Source: Arcuatula senhousia (Eukaryota; Mollusca; Bivalvia; Mytilida; Mytilidae). Taken from it: a stretch of DNA of 64,000 nucleotides. Under the pieces are notes generated by a model. That model did no database searches. It was not told where the DNA came from and saw nothing but the letters and a program-made list of their open reading frames with translations. Positions 35,745 through 47,822 of this stretch are shown here, in pieces (position 1 is the stretch's first letter; every line of letters starts with the position of its first letter). The translations under genes and the position numbers were made by a program. The stretch is taken from the NCBI GenBank assembly GCA_963971305.1, contig OZ020317.1, positions 10,496,001 through 10,560,000 on the forward strand, in the 5' to 3' direction.

Positions 35745-38700
35745 TTTAGAATTAAACACTGGATTTTATTGATGTTTGCATCGATCAGCTCAAGCTGTCG
35801 TTTCTTTATGGTGTAACGTTGTTTCAAACTCCAATGTTATTTCTTTTCATTGCAGACTGTTATTTTTGTCAGTGATAAATTTAGATTTCGTTTATTATTG
35901 TGTTTCGGGTACGAACCATTTTCTATGATTTGTTCGGTTTTCTATCTTTAAATATTTTTGTTTTCTTGTGTTGCAGACGGAGAGTTTATCATAAATATTA
36001 ATACTTATCGGTGACATATTAAATATTTAATTATACGTCAAATGTTTGCGTATGGTTGGAAACATCTCAATAGAAAAGGGGATTCTTATTCTATACAAGG
36101 GACGTTTTTAATACTTGGGGTCATCATCGGAGTGACGTGCGAGGATAGAGTTGCCGTTCCTTTTTTGGAAGCAACGCCTCGTGTTCTCTCGAAAACAAGA
36201 CAAAGAAATAAACGCAATGTATTTTGCTTACAAATCAAAGTTGACCAACCTATTTATACTTCTCTTTGATTTTTTATTTAAAAAGTACATTTAATTAGCA
36301 TATTTACATTTTACCCTTGTTTGTGCACTGCAAAATTTTTCAAATACGTCTTTTAATTTTTAATTTGCTAGCATTTTACAGCAGAACAATTTGAAATCAA
36401 TAAAATGGAAAGTGAAAAAGTAAAAAAAGTGCTGTTAAAGAAAAAAATATTTTTTACAATATTCTTTTCCGTTCTTATATAAGTGTTTTTTAAAAGATAT
36501 ACGTACTATATACGTATTTAAGTGTATGCAAATTATTTGAACCGTTTTTTACAAATTCATAAAGAAGGCGTACATATATACGTTTTACTATATTCGTATT
36601 ATTGTATCGGATCAGATTGCCAACCGAAGAGAATTGTTTTTATATGATATCATTATTTTTTGCTTATTGTTTTTTTTTTATCTCAGTCATCATCAAATAA
36701 TCCACTTTTTTCTAAGGGGGATTTTTTATCGGTATTAGGGATTTAGTTGCTAGGTGCAAGTAAATTTAACGTTCCTGACTTTTCGTGTCATACGATTTAA
36801 GTTCATAAAGTAATGCCTGCTTTAAAAATATCCGTTGAAAGTTCGTAACAGTAAAAGTCGTTCGAGAGATGCAATATAACAGCTCATAGATTCCAATAAG
36901 TGTCATATAAGTTTGGGGTCTTCATTTTATTTGCAAATTTAATTATCTTTTTTTATAAAAGTCACAATTAAGCGAGGAACAAAAAATCTGAAAATACGGG
37001 TTTTGTACAAAGCATTGTAAATTGAATTGCATCCTCTGGTCTCCATTTGAATAATTAGTCGCTTTTCTTTATCTACTAATCTCCATTTAGTTTTTTTAAC
37101 ACACAGCTTTCATACTAGCGGTTGTAATGATAGTTTTCTGTTGATATATTTTTCTCTTTTCATTACCGGGGATATAGAATGGTCTCAAAAGTGATAATGT
37201 GGCCTAAACGACAACGGAAATCTTGTTCCTAGAAAATCATTCGCCTTTCAATCTTAGGATGCTTATAGGCCTAGTTCTTATTGTGATTATTAGAAAATGC
37301 TACTCGTGACACGCAAAGGAGAGAGATCCTTTAATTCGTAAGATGTTACATTTTAGGTAAAACCATGCATAACCAAATGCAAACAAAATCCGTATTTATT
37401 AGAAGTGCTTTAAATAATCAATAATTAACTGTTACCATTGTTTGGGGAAAAATCGATTTTAGAATTAAACACTGGATTTTATTGATGTTTGCATCGATCA
37501 GCTCAAGCTGTCGTTTCTTTATGGTGTAACGTTGTTTCAAACTCCAATGTTATTTCTTTTCATTGCAGACTGTTATTTTTGTCAGTGATAAATTTAGATT
37601 TCGTTTATTATTGTGTTTCGGGTACGAACCATTTTCTATGATTTGTTCGGTTTTCTATCTTTAAATATTTTTGTTTTCTTGTGTTGCAGACGGAGAGTTT
37701 ATCATAAATATTAATACTTATCGGTGACATATTAAATATTTAATTATACGTCAAATGTTTGCGTATGGTTGGAAACATCTCAATAGAAAAGGGGATTCTT
37801 ATTCTATACAAGGGACGTTTTTAATACTTGGGGTCATCATCGGAGTGACGTGCGAGGATAGAGTTGCCGTTCCTTTTTTGGAAGCAACGCCTCGTGTTCT
37901 CTCGAAAACAAGACAAAGAAATAAACGCAATGTATTTTGCTTACAAATCAAAGTTGACCAACCTATTTATACTTCTCTTTGATTTTTTATTTAAAAAGTA
38001 CATTTAATTAGCATATTTACATTTTACCCTTGTTTGTGCACTGCAAAATTTTTCAAATACGTCTTTTAATTTTTAATTTGCTAGCATTTTACAGCAGAAC
38101 AATTTGAAATCAATAAAATGGAAAGTGAAAAAGTAAAAAAAGTGCTGTTAAAGAAAAAAATATTTTTTACAATATTCTTTTCCGTTCTTATATAAGTGTT
38201 TTTTAAAAGATATACGTACTATATACGTATTTAAGTGTATGCAAATTATTTGTACCGTTTTTTACAAATTCATAAAGAAGGCGTACATATATACGTTTTA
38301 CTATATTCGTATTATTGTATCGGATCAGATTGCCAACCGAAGAGAATTGTTTTTATATGATATCATTATTTTTTGCTTATTGTTTTTTTTTTATCTCAGT
38401 CATCATCAAATAATCCACTTTTTTCTAAGGGGGATTTTTTATCGGTATTAGGGATTTAGTTGCTAGGTGCAAGTAAATTTAACGTTCCTGACTTTTCGTG
38501 TCATACGATTTAAGTTCATAAAGTAATGCCTGCTTTAAAAATATCCGTTGAAAGTTCGTAACAGTAAAAGTCGTTCGAGAGATGCAATATAACAGCTCAT
38601 AGATTCCAATAAGTGTCATATAAGTTTGGGGTCTTCATTTTATTTGCAAATTTAATTATCTTTTTTTATAAAAGTCACAATTAAGCGAGGAACAAAAAAT

Positions 38701-40314
38701 CTGAAAATACGGGTTTTGTACAAAGCATTGTAAATTGAATTGCATCCTCTGGTCTCCATTTGAATAATTAGTCGCTTTTCTTTATCTACTAATCTCCATT
38801 TAGTTTTTTTAACACACAGCTTTCATACTAGCGGTTGTAATGATAGTTTTCTGTTGATATATTTTTCTCTTTTCATTACCGGGGATATAGAATGGTCTCA
38901 AAAGTGATAATGTGGCCTAAACGACAACGGAAATCTTGTTCCTAGAAAATCATTCGCCTTTCAATCTTAGGTTGCTTATAGGCCTAGTTCTTATTGTGAT
39001 TATTAGAAAATGCTACTCGTGACACGCAAAGGAGAGAGATCCTTTAATTCGTAAGATGTTACATTTTAGGTAAAACCATGCATAACCAAATGCAAACAAA
39101 ATCCGTATTTATTAGAAGTGCTTTAAATAATCAATAATTAACTGTTACCATTGTTTGGGGAAAAATCGATTTTAGAATTAAACACTGGATTTTATTGATG
39201 TTTGCATCGATTAGCTCAAGCTGTCGTTTCTTTATGGTGTAACGTTGTTTCAAACTCCAATGTTATTTCTTTTCATTGCAGACTGTTATTTTTGTCAGTG
39301 ATAGATTTCGATTTCGTTTATCATTGCGTTTCAGGTACGAACCATTTTCTATGATTTGTTCGGTTTTCTATCTTTAAATGTTTTTGTTTTCTTGTGTTGC
39401 AGACGGAGAGTTTATCATAAATAATAATACTTATCGGTGACATATTAAATATTCAATTATACGTCAAATGTTTGCGTATGGTTGGAAACATCACAATAGA
39501 AAAGGGGATTCTTATTCTATACAAGGGACGTTTTTAATACTTGGGGTCATCATCGGAGTGACGTGCGAGGATAGAGTTGCCGTTCCTTTTTTGGAAGCAA
39601 CGCCTCGTGTTCTCTCGAAAACAAGACAAAGAAATAAACGCAATGTATTTTGCTTACAAATCAAAGTTGACCAACCTATTTATACTTCTCTTAGATTTTT
39701 TATTTAAAAAGTACATTTAATTAGCATATTTACATTTTACCCTTGTTTGTGCACTGCAAAATTTTTCAAATACGTCTTTTAATTTTTAATTTGCTAGCAT
39801 TTTACAGCAGAACAATTTGAAATCAATAAAATGGAAAGCGAAAAAGTTAAAAAAGTGCTGTTAAAGAAAAAAATATTTTTTACAATATTCTTTTCCGTTC
39901 TTATATAAGTCTTTTTTAAAAGATATACGTACTATATACGTATTTAAGTGTATGCAAATTATTTGTACCGTTTTTTTACAAATTCATAAAGAAGGCGTAC
40001 ATATATACGTTTTACTATATTCGTATTATTGTATCGGATCAGATTGCCAACCGAAGAGAATTGTTTTTATATGATATCATTATTTTTTGCTTATTGTTTT
40101 TTTTTATCTCAGTCATCATCAAATAATCCACTTTTTTCTAAGGGGGATTTCTTATCGGTATTAGGGATTTAGTTGCTAGGTGCAAGCAAATTTAACGTTC
40201 CTGACTTTTTGTGTCATACGATTTAAGTTCATAAAGTAATGCCTGCTTTAAAGATATCCGTTGAAAGTTCGTAACAGTAAAAGTCGTTCGAGAGATGCAA
40301 TATAACAGCTCATA
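35745..40314 (+). repeat. Recent segmental copy of 17305-21874
   Basis: Every position I compared agrees with array A at a constant offset of 18440 bp. This includes copy-specific variants (TTTGAACC, CTTAGGTTGC, GATAGATTTCG, AAGTCTTTTTT) and homopolymer lengths. The match starts at 35745 and the first difference I found is at 40315 versus 21875 (CATAGATTCC versus CATATATTCC). It is therefore about 4.57 kb of apparently exact duplication. I compared line by line by eye and did not run an alignment. Confidence 0.85.
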
Positions 40315-42480
40315 GATTCCAATAAGTGTCATATTAGTTTGGGGTCTTTATTTCATTTGCAAATTTAATTATGTTTTTTTTATAAAAGTCACAATTAAGC
40401 GAGGAACAAAAAATCTGAAAATACGTGTTTTGTACAAAGCATTGTAAATTGAATCGCATCCTCTGGTCTCCATTTGAATAATTAGTCGCTTTTCTTTATC
40501 TACTAATCTCCATTTGGCGTGAGTGGTATGTTCTGCTAATATTATGATCAACCATGGCACTTTTTTCATGTTAACATTGCGTCTTCAGAATGAGGACGTT
40601 TTTTACACGTTTTACCGGGGTCTCATCGGGTAAGTTTTTTTTTAACGTCGCTTGTTCCCGTTTGATCTTTGTATTGTGAGTTTTTTAACACGCAGCATTC
40701 ATACTAGCGGTTGAAATGATAGTTTTCTGTTTTATATATATTTTTCTCTTTTCATTACCGGGGATATAGAATGGTCTCAAAAGTGATAATGTGGCCTAAA
40801 CGACAACGGAAATCTTGTTCCTAGAAAATCATCCGCCTTTCAATCTTACGATGCTTATAGGCCTAGTTCTTATTGTGATTATTAGAAAATGCTACTCGTG
40901 ACACGCAAAGGAGAGAGATCCTTTAATTCGTAAGATGTTTCATTTTAGGTAAAACCATGCATAACCAAATGCAAACAAAATCCGTATTTATTAGAAGTGC
41001 TTAAAATTATCAATAATTAACTGTTACAATTGTTTAGGGAAAAAATCGATTTTAGAATTAAACACTGGATTTTATTGATGTTTGCATCGATTAGCTCAAG
41101 CTGTCTTTTCTTTATGGTGTAACGTTGTTTCAAACTCCAATGTTATTTCTTTTCATTGCAGACTGTTATTTTTGTCAGTGATAAATTTAGATTTCGTTTA
41201 TTATTGCGTTTCAGGTACGAACCATTTTCTATGATTTGTTCGGTTTTCTATCTTTAAATGTTTTTGTTTTCTTGTGTTGCAGACGGAGAGTTTATCATAA
41301 ATATTAATACTTATCGGTGACATATTAAATATTCAATTATACGTCAAATGTTTGCGTATGGTTGGAAACATCTCAATAGAAAAAGGGATTCTTATTCTAT
41401 ACAAGGGACGTTTTAAATACTTGGGGCCATCATCGGAGTGACGTTCGAGGATAGAGTTGACGTTCCTTTTTTGGAAGCAACGCCTCGTGTTCTCTCGAAA
41501 ACAAGACAAAGAAATAAACGCAATGTATTTTGCTTACAAATCAAAGTTGACCAACCTATTTATACTTCTCTTAGATTTTTTATTTCAAAAGTACATTTAA
41601 TTAGCATATTTACATTTTACCCTTGTTTGTGCGCTGCAAAATTTTTCAAATACGTCTTTTAATTTTTAATTTGCTAGCATTTTACAGCAGAACAATTTGA
41701 AATCAATAAAATGGAAAGCGAAAAAGTCAAAACATTGCTGTTAAAGAAAAAAAATATTTTTTACAATATTCTTTTCCGTTCTTATATAAGTGTTTTCAAA
41801 GATATACGTACTATCTACGTTTTTAATTGTATGCAAATTATTTGTACCGTTTTTTTTTATTTCTAAAGAAGGCGTACATATATACTTTTAACTATATTCT
41901 TATTACTGTATCAGATCAGATTGCCAACCGTAGATATTTCATTTGATATCATATGAATATTGCTAATTATTTTTTTTTGTTTTTTTTTAACTCAGTCATT
42001 CATCATCAAATAATCTACTTTTTTCTAACGGGGGGGTTCTTATCGGTGTTAGGGATTCAGTTGCTAGGTGCAAACAAATTTAACGTTCCTGACTTTTCGT
42101 GTCATACGATTTAAGTTCTTAATGTAATGCCTGCTTTAAAAAATATCCGTTGAAAGTTCGTAACAGTAAAAGTCGTTCGAGAGATGCAATTTAGCAGTTC
42201 ATAGGTTCCACTAAGTGTCATAATAGTTTGGGGTCTTTATTTCATTTGCAAATTTAAATCATTTAATTTAATAAAAGTCACAATTAAGCGAGGAGATAAA
42301 AATCTGAAATTACGGGTTTTGTACAAAGCATTGTAAGTTGAATGGCATCCTCTGGTCTCCGTTTCAATAATTTGTCGCTTTTCTTTATCTAGTAATCTCC
42401 ATTTGGCGTGAGGGGTATGTTCTGCTAATATTATGATCAACCATGGCATTTTTTTTTTCATGTTAACATTGCGTCTTCAG

Positions 42481-43483
42481 AATGAGGACGTTTTTTATAC
42501 GTTTTACCGGAGACTCAACGGGTAAGTTTATTTTTTAACGTCTTTTGTACCCTGTTTAATCTTTGTATTGTGAGTTTTTTTAACACACAGCTTTCGTACT
42601 AGCAGTTGTAATGATAGTTTTCTTTTTATATATTTTTCTCTTTTCATACCCGGGGATATAAAATGGTCTCAAAAGTGATAATTTGGCCTAAACGACAACG
42701 GAAATCTTGTACCTAGAAAATCATTCGCCTTTCAATCTGACGATGCTTATAGGCCTAGTGCTTATTGTGATTAATAGAAAAAGTTACTCGTGGCAAGCAA
42801 AGAAGAGAGATCTTTTAATTCGTAAGCTATTACACTTTAGGTAAAACCATGCAAAGCCAAATGCAAACAAAATCTGTATTTATTAGAAGTGCTTAAAATA
42901 ATCAAAAATTAACTGTTCGAATTGTTTTTTTTAGGGAAAAATTTTGATTTTAAAATAAAACACTGGCTTTTATTAATTTTTTAATTGATAAGCTCAATGT
43001 GTCGTTTCTTTATGATGTAACGTTGTTTCAAACTCCAATGTTATTTCTATTCATTGCAGACTGTTATTTTTCTCAGTGATAAATTCAGATTTCGGTTGGT
43101 TTTTTTTTGCGTTTCAGGTACGAACCATTTTCTATGATTTGTTCGGTTTTCTATCTTTAAATGTTTTTGTTCTCTTGTGTTGCAGACGGAGAGTTTAATT
43201 TTGATTCTATCGGTGACATGTTAGATATACACATTCTTCAAACGTTTGCGTATGGTAGGAAACAACGCCATATAAAAAGGTGTTCTTATTCTTTACAAGG
43301 GACGTTTTTAATACTGGGGGTCATCATCGGAGTGACGTGCGAGGATAGAGTTGTCGTTCCTTTTTTTTAGAAGCAACGCCTCGTGTTCTCTTAAAAACAA
43401 GACTCAGAAATAAACGCGATGTATTTCGCTTACAAATCAAAGTTGATCAACCTATTTATACTCCTCTGAGATTTTCAATCTAA
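42481..43483 (+). pseudogene. Best-preserved three-exon model of the array gene
   Basis: Three segments join in one frame: 42481-42521 (acceptor GCGTCTTCAG, donor GTAAGT), 43060-43145 (acceptor CATTGCAG, donor GTTTTC) and 43186-43483 (acceptor CTTGTGTTGCAG). Introns would be 538 and 40 nt. The middle exon reads through without a stop here because the interval between GATTTC and GTACGAACC is 24 bp; in most copies it is 19 bp and out of frame. The last exon begins Asp-Gly-Glu-Phe-Asn-Phe-Asp and ends Leu-Arg-Phe-Ser-Ile-stop, but a T8 tract (T6 in other copies) causes a frameshift and TAG at about 43369. An upstream first exon is not identified. A single-exon start (Met-Phe-Leu-Phe-Ser-Cys-Val-Ala-Asp-Gly-Glu) at 43161 is the alternative. 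The function is unknown. Confidence 0.45.
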
Positions 43484-44879
43484 AAAGTACATTTAATTAG
43501 CATATTTACATTTTACCCTTGTTTGTGCACTGCAAAATTTTTCAAATACGTCTTTTAAGTTTCAATTTGTTAGCATTTTACAGCAAAACAATTTGAAATC
43601 AATAAAATGGAAAGCAAAAAAGTCGAAAAAGTGTTGATTAAGAAAAAAAATATTTTTTTTTTACAATATACTTTTCCGTTCTTATATAAGTGTTTTAAAA
43701 GATAAACGTTCTATATACGTATATAAGTGTATGCAAATTATTTGTACCATTTTATTTAATTCTTAAAGAAGGCGTCCATATATACGTTTTACTATATTTT
43801 TTTATTGTATCAGATCAGATTGCCAACCGTAGATAATTGTTTTTATATGATATCATGCCTTTTGCTTATGTTATTTTTATCTCAGTCACGATGTCATACG
43901 ATTAAAGTTCTTAAAGTAATGCCTGCTTTAAAAATATCCATTGAAAGTTCGTAACAGTAAAAGTCGTTCGAGAGATGCAGTATAACAGCTCATAGATTCA
44001 ACTAAGTGTCATAATAGTTTGGGGTCTTTATTTCATTTGCAAATTGAAATCACTTTTGTTGATAAAAGTCACAGTCGCTTTTCTTTATCTACTAATCTCC
44101 ATTTGGCGTGAGGAGTATGTTTTGTTAATATTATGACCAATCATGGTACTTTTTTCATGTTAACATTGCGTCTTCAGAATGAAGATTTTTTTACACGTTT
44201 TACCGGAGACTCAACGGGTAAGTTTATTTTTTAACGTCTCTTGTACCCGTTTAATCTTTGTATTGTGAGTTTTTTTAACACACAGCTTTCGTACTAGCAG
44301 TTGTAATGATAGTTTTCTTTTTATATATTTTTCTCTTTTCATACCCGGGGATATAAAATGGTCCCAAAAGTGATAATTTGGCCTAAACGACAACGGAAAT
44401 CTTGTACCTAGAAAATCATTCGCCTTTCAATCTGACGATGCTTATAGGCCTAGTGCTTATTGTGATTAATAGAAAAAGTTACTCGTGGCAAGCAAAGAAG
44501 AGAGATCTTTTAATTCGTAAGCTATTACACTTTAGGTAAAACCATGCAAAGCCAAATGCAAACAAAATCTGTATTTATTAGAAGTGCTTAAAATAATCAA
44601 AAATTAACTGTTCGAATTGTTTTTTTAGGGAAAAATTATGATTTTAAAATAAAACACTGGCTTTTATTAATTTTTTAATTGATAAGCTCAATGTGTCGTT
44701 TCTTTATGATGTAACGTTGTTTCAAACTCCAATGTTATTTCTATTCATTGCAGACTGTTATTTTTCTCAGTGATAAATTCAGATTTCGGTTGGGTTTTTT
44801 TTGCGTTTCAGGTACGAACCATTTTCTATGATTTGTTCGGTTTTCTATCTTTAAATGTTTTTGTTTTCTTGTGTTGCAG

Positions 44880-45177
44880 ACGGAGAGTTTAATTTTGATT
44901 CTATCGGTGACATGTTAGATATACACATTCTTCAAACGTTTGCGTATGGTAGGAAACAACGCCATATAAAAAGGTGTTCTTATTCTTTACAAGGGACGTT
45001 TTTAATACTGGGGGTCATCATCGGAGTGACGTGCGAGGATAGAGTTGTCGTTCCTTTTTTTTGGAAGCAACGCCTCGTGTTCTCTTAAAAACAAGACTCA
45101 GAAATAAACGCGATGTATTTCGCTTACAAATCAAAGTTGATCAACCTATTTATACTCCTCTGAGATTTTCAATCTAA
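44880..45177 (+). pseudogene. Terminal exon of array gene, near-identical sister copy
   Basis: The acceptor TTGTTTTCTTGTGTTGCAG is followed by Asp-Gly-Glu-Phe-Asn-Phe-Asp-Ser-Ile-Gly-Asp. The sequence is nearly the same as 43186-43483 at an offset of 1694 bp. The same T8 tract shifts the frame (Trp-Lys-Gln-Arg..., stop at about 45088). The TAA that ends the ancestral frame is at 45175-45177, and an AATAAA signal follows at 45295-45300. In this unit the upstream 41-nt exon has lost one base. Confidence 0.45.
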
Positions 45178-45294
45178 AAAGTACATTTAATTAGCATATT
45201 TACATTTTACCCTTGTTTGTGCACTGCAAAATTTTTCAAATACGTCTTTTAAGTTTCGATTTGTTAGCATTTTACAGCAAAACAATTTGAAATC

Positions 45295-45300
45295 AATAAA
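45295..45300 (+). terminator. AATAAA polyadenylation signal of the array unit
   Basis: AATCAATAAAATGGAAAG occurs about 120-165 bp after the terminal stop in every unit I checked. Its position and context fit a 3' UTR, but use is not shown. Confidence 0.4.
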
Positions 45301-45375
45301 ATGGAAAGCAAAAAAGTCGAAAAAGTGTTGTTTAAGAAAAAAAATATTTTTTTTTACAATATACTTTTCCGTTCT

Positions 45376-45383
45376 TATATAAG
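45376..45383 (+). promoter_or_regulatory. TATATAAG box of the array unit
   Basis: CCGTTCTTATATAAGTG is present in each complete unit, about 75 bp after the AATAAA signal and upstream of an octamer. A consensus TATA box at a fixed place suggests each unit could carry its own promoter, reading into the next unit's exons. In so AT-rich a sequence this remains inference. Confidence 0.4.
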
Positions 45384-45423
45384 TGTTTTAAAAGATAAAC
45401 GTTCTATATACGTATATAAGTGT

Positions 45424-45431
45424 ATGCAAAT
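45424..45431 (+). promoter_or_regulatory. ATGCAAAT octamer of the array unit
   Basis: TGTATGCAAATTATTTG lies about 40 bp downstream of the TATA box and is conserved in all copies inspected. ATGCAAAT is the canonical POU-domain octamer. A second ATGCAAAC lies elsewhere in the unit. Confidence 0.3.
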
Positions 45432-46280
45432 TATTTGTACCATTTTATTTAATTCTTAAAGAAGGCGTCCATATATACGTTTTACTATATTTTTTTATTG
45501 TATCAGATCAGATTGCCAACCGTAGATAATTGTTTTTATATGATATCATGCCTTTTGCTTATGTTATTTTTATCTCAGTCATCATCAAATAATCAACTTT
45601 TTTTCAAAGGGGGGATTTCTTATCGGCGTTTGGGATTCAGTTGCTAGGTGCAAGCACATTAAACGTTCCTGACTTTTCGTGTCATACGATTTAAGTTCTT
45701 AAAGTAATGCCTGCTTTAAAAAATATCCATTGAAAGTTCGTAACAGTAAAAGTCGTTCGAGAGATGCAATATAATAGCTCATAGATTCAACTAAGTGTCA
45801 TAATAGTTTGGGGTCTTTATTTCATTTGCAAATTTAAATCATTTTTGTTGACAAAAGTCACAATTAAGCGAGGAGATAAAAATATGAAAATACGGGTTTT
45901 GTACCTAGCATTGTAAATTGAATTGTATCCTCTGATTTCAGGTTGAATAATTAGTCGCTTTTCTTTATCTACTAATCTCCATTTGGCGTGAGGGGTGTGT
46001 TAATTGTTACTAGTTATGATAAATCATAAATCATGATAAAAAAACTATTTGATGTTAACATTGCGTCTTCACAAAAATTGCATACACAAGGTTATGTTGC
46101 TCTTCGGATTGTGTCTTCACTTAAAAAAATTTCGAAAGACATCATCATTAATTGGCAAATATGGGATTTCTTTCTCTCAGATCGGGTGATGTTGGTTTGT
46201 CTTAGAGTTTCATTCTGTCTTTCTTCATCAAATTTGATACCATGAATTAATAATTGGCAACGCCATTTGTTTGCTATAGT

Positions 46281-46457
46281 AAGCAGGAACTGCTTACTCT
46301 TCCGGAGCACCAGAGTTCACTTTCGGTACGACTTTACGAGTTCGCGTTGCTGATTGATGCTCAGTTTTTTATATGTTTTATGTTTCTTTGTGCTGATCTC
46401 GTTCATGTCTACTTGTTTTGTCTTTGTCTGTTCGGACTTCTGACATTCGAATGCCCC
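46281..46457 (+). repeat. Dispersed repeat (CTTCCGGAGCACC family)
   Basis: The segment starts AAGCAGGAACTGCTTACTC, continues TTCCGGAGCACCAGAGTTC, and ends ACATTCGAATGCCCC. Copies are at 53194-53367 and, reversed, 63549-63718, with a diverged one at 31180-31345. There is no coding capacity. It looks like a retroposon-type dispersed repeat. Confidence 0.7.
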
Positions 46458-46489
46458 GAAGAAAAGCTCAATGAGCACTAAGGCAACAT

Positions 46490-47822
46490 CCATTTTCAGC
46501 AACGCTGATATTGCCAAAGCATTGTCCCTGCAGACAAAGCACCAAATAACATCATTTTTGTGTGCAAGAAACACTATATTGACTGTTTGACAGCTGGATT
46601 GGGGGTTGGTTGTACCAGCAATAGCACCACATACACGGCTACAACAATGTCAAAGGAGGAAATCATTGACAATCATAAATCTGTCATTACCTCCTTCGGC
46701 CTTTTTGTTAGCGGCAATAATGATAACATTCCTTCCCTGTATTGGATTCTGAATTACATAAAAAGCCATACAAACAGCGCTTCATTGCAGTGTCATCCAA
46801 ATGTGCAACTAAGCCTCTTTCAGTTCTATTGACTTCGATATTACGGCAATAAAATCCGGCCTCCAGAAATATTACGATTGTTGTTACTGTAAACCAACAA
46901 ACTTTCGCGGCTACAAACTTTCACGGTTTCATTACATTTGACGATTTCACGAAGACAAACATTCGCGGTTTTCGAGATTCGTTTAATGAAAACAACATTT
47001 CAGTGACTTATTCGCGACTACAAACTTTCGCGGATATAAAGTGCTCGCGAATCCCGCGAACGTTTATCGCACGTGAAAGTTAATTGGTTTACAGTATTCT
47101 AGAAATTGTGTCAATCAAATGTGGATCCTGAAGAATTCGAAAGAACTGATGGAGATTCTTAACTCTAAATCAGTTTCATCTTGTAACAGCATCAAAACAT
47201 TCGATTTCTCCACACTTTACACTTCTATTCCACATGAACAACTGAAATTGCGATTGGCACAGCTGATTAAACGCAGCTTTTCCAAAAAGAATGGAAAACG
47301 CAGGTACAAATATCTAGTAGTCGATTATACCAAGACTTACTTTGTCATCAATGAGTCTAAGAAAAAGAACAAATTTACAGAAGACCAAATAATCGATATG
47401 CTTAATTTTTTATTGACAACATATTTGTTCCGTTTGGTGGACGTGTTTTTCAGCAAACAATAGGGATTCCAATGGGCAATAATTGTGCACCTTTGCTTGC
47501 TGATATGTTGCTTTATTCATATGAAGCAGACTTCTTACAATCTCTTCTAGACAAAAAATACCGTAGACTAGCTCTCTCTTGCAACATCACGTTCCGATAT
47601 ATTGATGATGTCCTTTCACTAAACAATTCTCGATTTGTTGACGTTCTCCATCTCATATAGCCCCAGGAGCTTGAGACAAAGGACACAACGGATTCTAGGA
47701 AGTCTTCTTCATATTTAGATCTACATCTCGAAATAGACTCTCAAGGAAGACTTTCAACAAGGCTTTATGACAAACGTGATGACTTCAACTTTCCAATCGT
47801 CAACTTTGAAATTTTGAATTTT
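46490..47822 (+). pseudogene. Penelope-like reverse transcriptase pseudogene
   Basis: Several frames together spell a Penelope-type reverse transcriptase. In order these are an Asn-Asn-Ile-Ile-Phe-Val-Cys-Lys-Lys region (about 46545), Pro-Ser-Leu-Tyr-Trp-Ile (about 46735), Leu-His-Lys-Lys-Pro-Tyr-Lys (about 46755), Thr-Leu-Tyr-Thr-Ser-Ile-Pro-His (about 47215), Ile-Pro-Met-Gly-Asn-Asn-Cys-Ala-Pro (about 47465), and the catalytic Arg-Tyr-Ile-Asp-Asp-Val (about 47595), with Leu-Tyr-Asp-Lys-Arg-Asp-Asp-Phe-Asn-Phe near 47765. Frameshifts (about 46750, 46850 and 47410), a TAG at 47658-47660 and a MITE at 46885-47096 disable it. No GIY-YIG endonuclease follows; homology ends near 47822. Confidence 0.85.
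46885..47096. mobile_element. 208-bp MITE inside the Penelope-like pseudogene
   Basis: Perfect inverted ends CTGTAAACCAA (46887-46897) and TTGGTTTACAG (47084-47094) are flanked by TA on both sides, as in TA-target DNA transposons. The interior is rich in TTTCGCGG-type motifs. It interrupts the retroelement frame between the Lys-Tyr-Tyr-Asp and Met-Trp-Ile-Leu-Lys-Asn regions, so it arrived after the PLE. Confidence 0.8.

Larger units (their letters stand above)
35745..46071 (+). repeat. Array block B of the 1.7-1.9 kb unit
   Basis: The unit family of array A resumes abruptly at 35745 inside TTTAGAATTAAACAC and ends at about 46071 inside CATTGCGTCTTCA. Open frames start at 36042, 37755 and 39468 (spacing 1713 each); the copy at 41347 has lost its stop (TCA for TAA). 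Two older copies have terminal exons at 43186-43483 and 44880-45177. Units in the 40.3-46.1 kb part are long-form, apart from one with two internal deletions near 43880 and 44075. Both borders abut Penelope-like remains, within about 0.4 kb on the right. Confidence 0.95.

Noticed and set aside
46033..46574. Overlapping plus and minus frames around the array's right border
   Set aside because: They lie in a dispersed repeat and at the start of the PLE pseudogene; the conserved PLE frame explains the sequence better.
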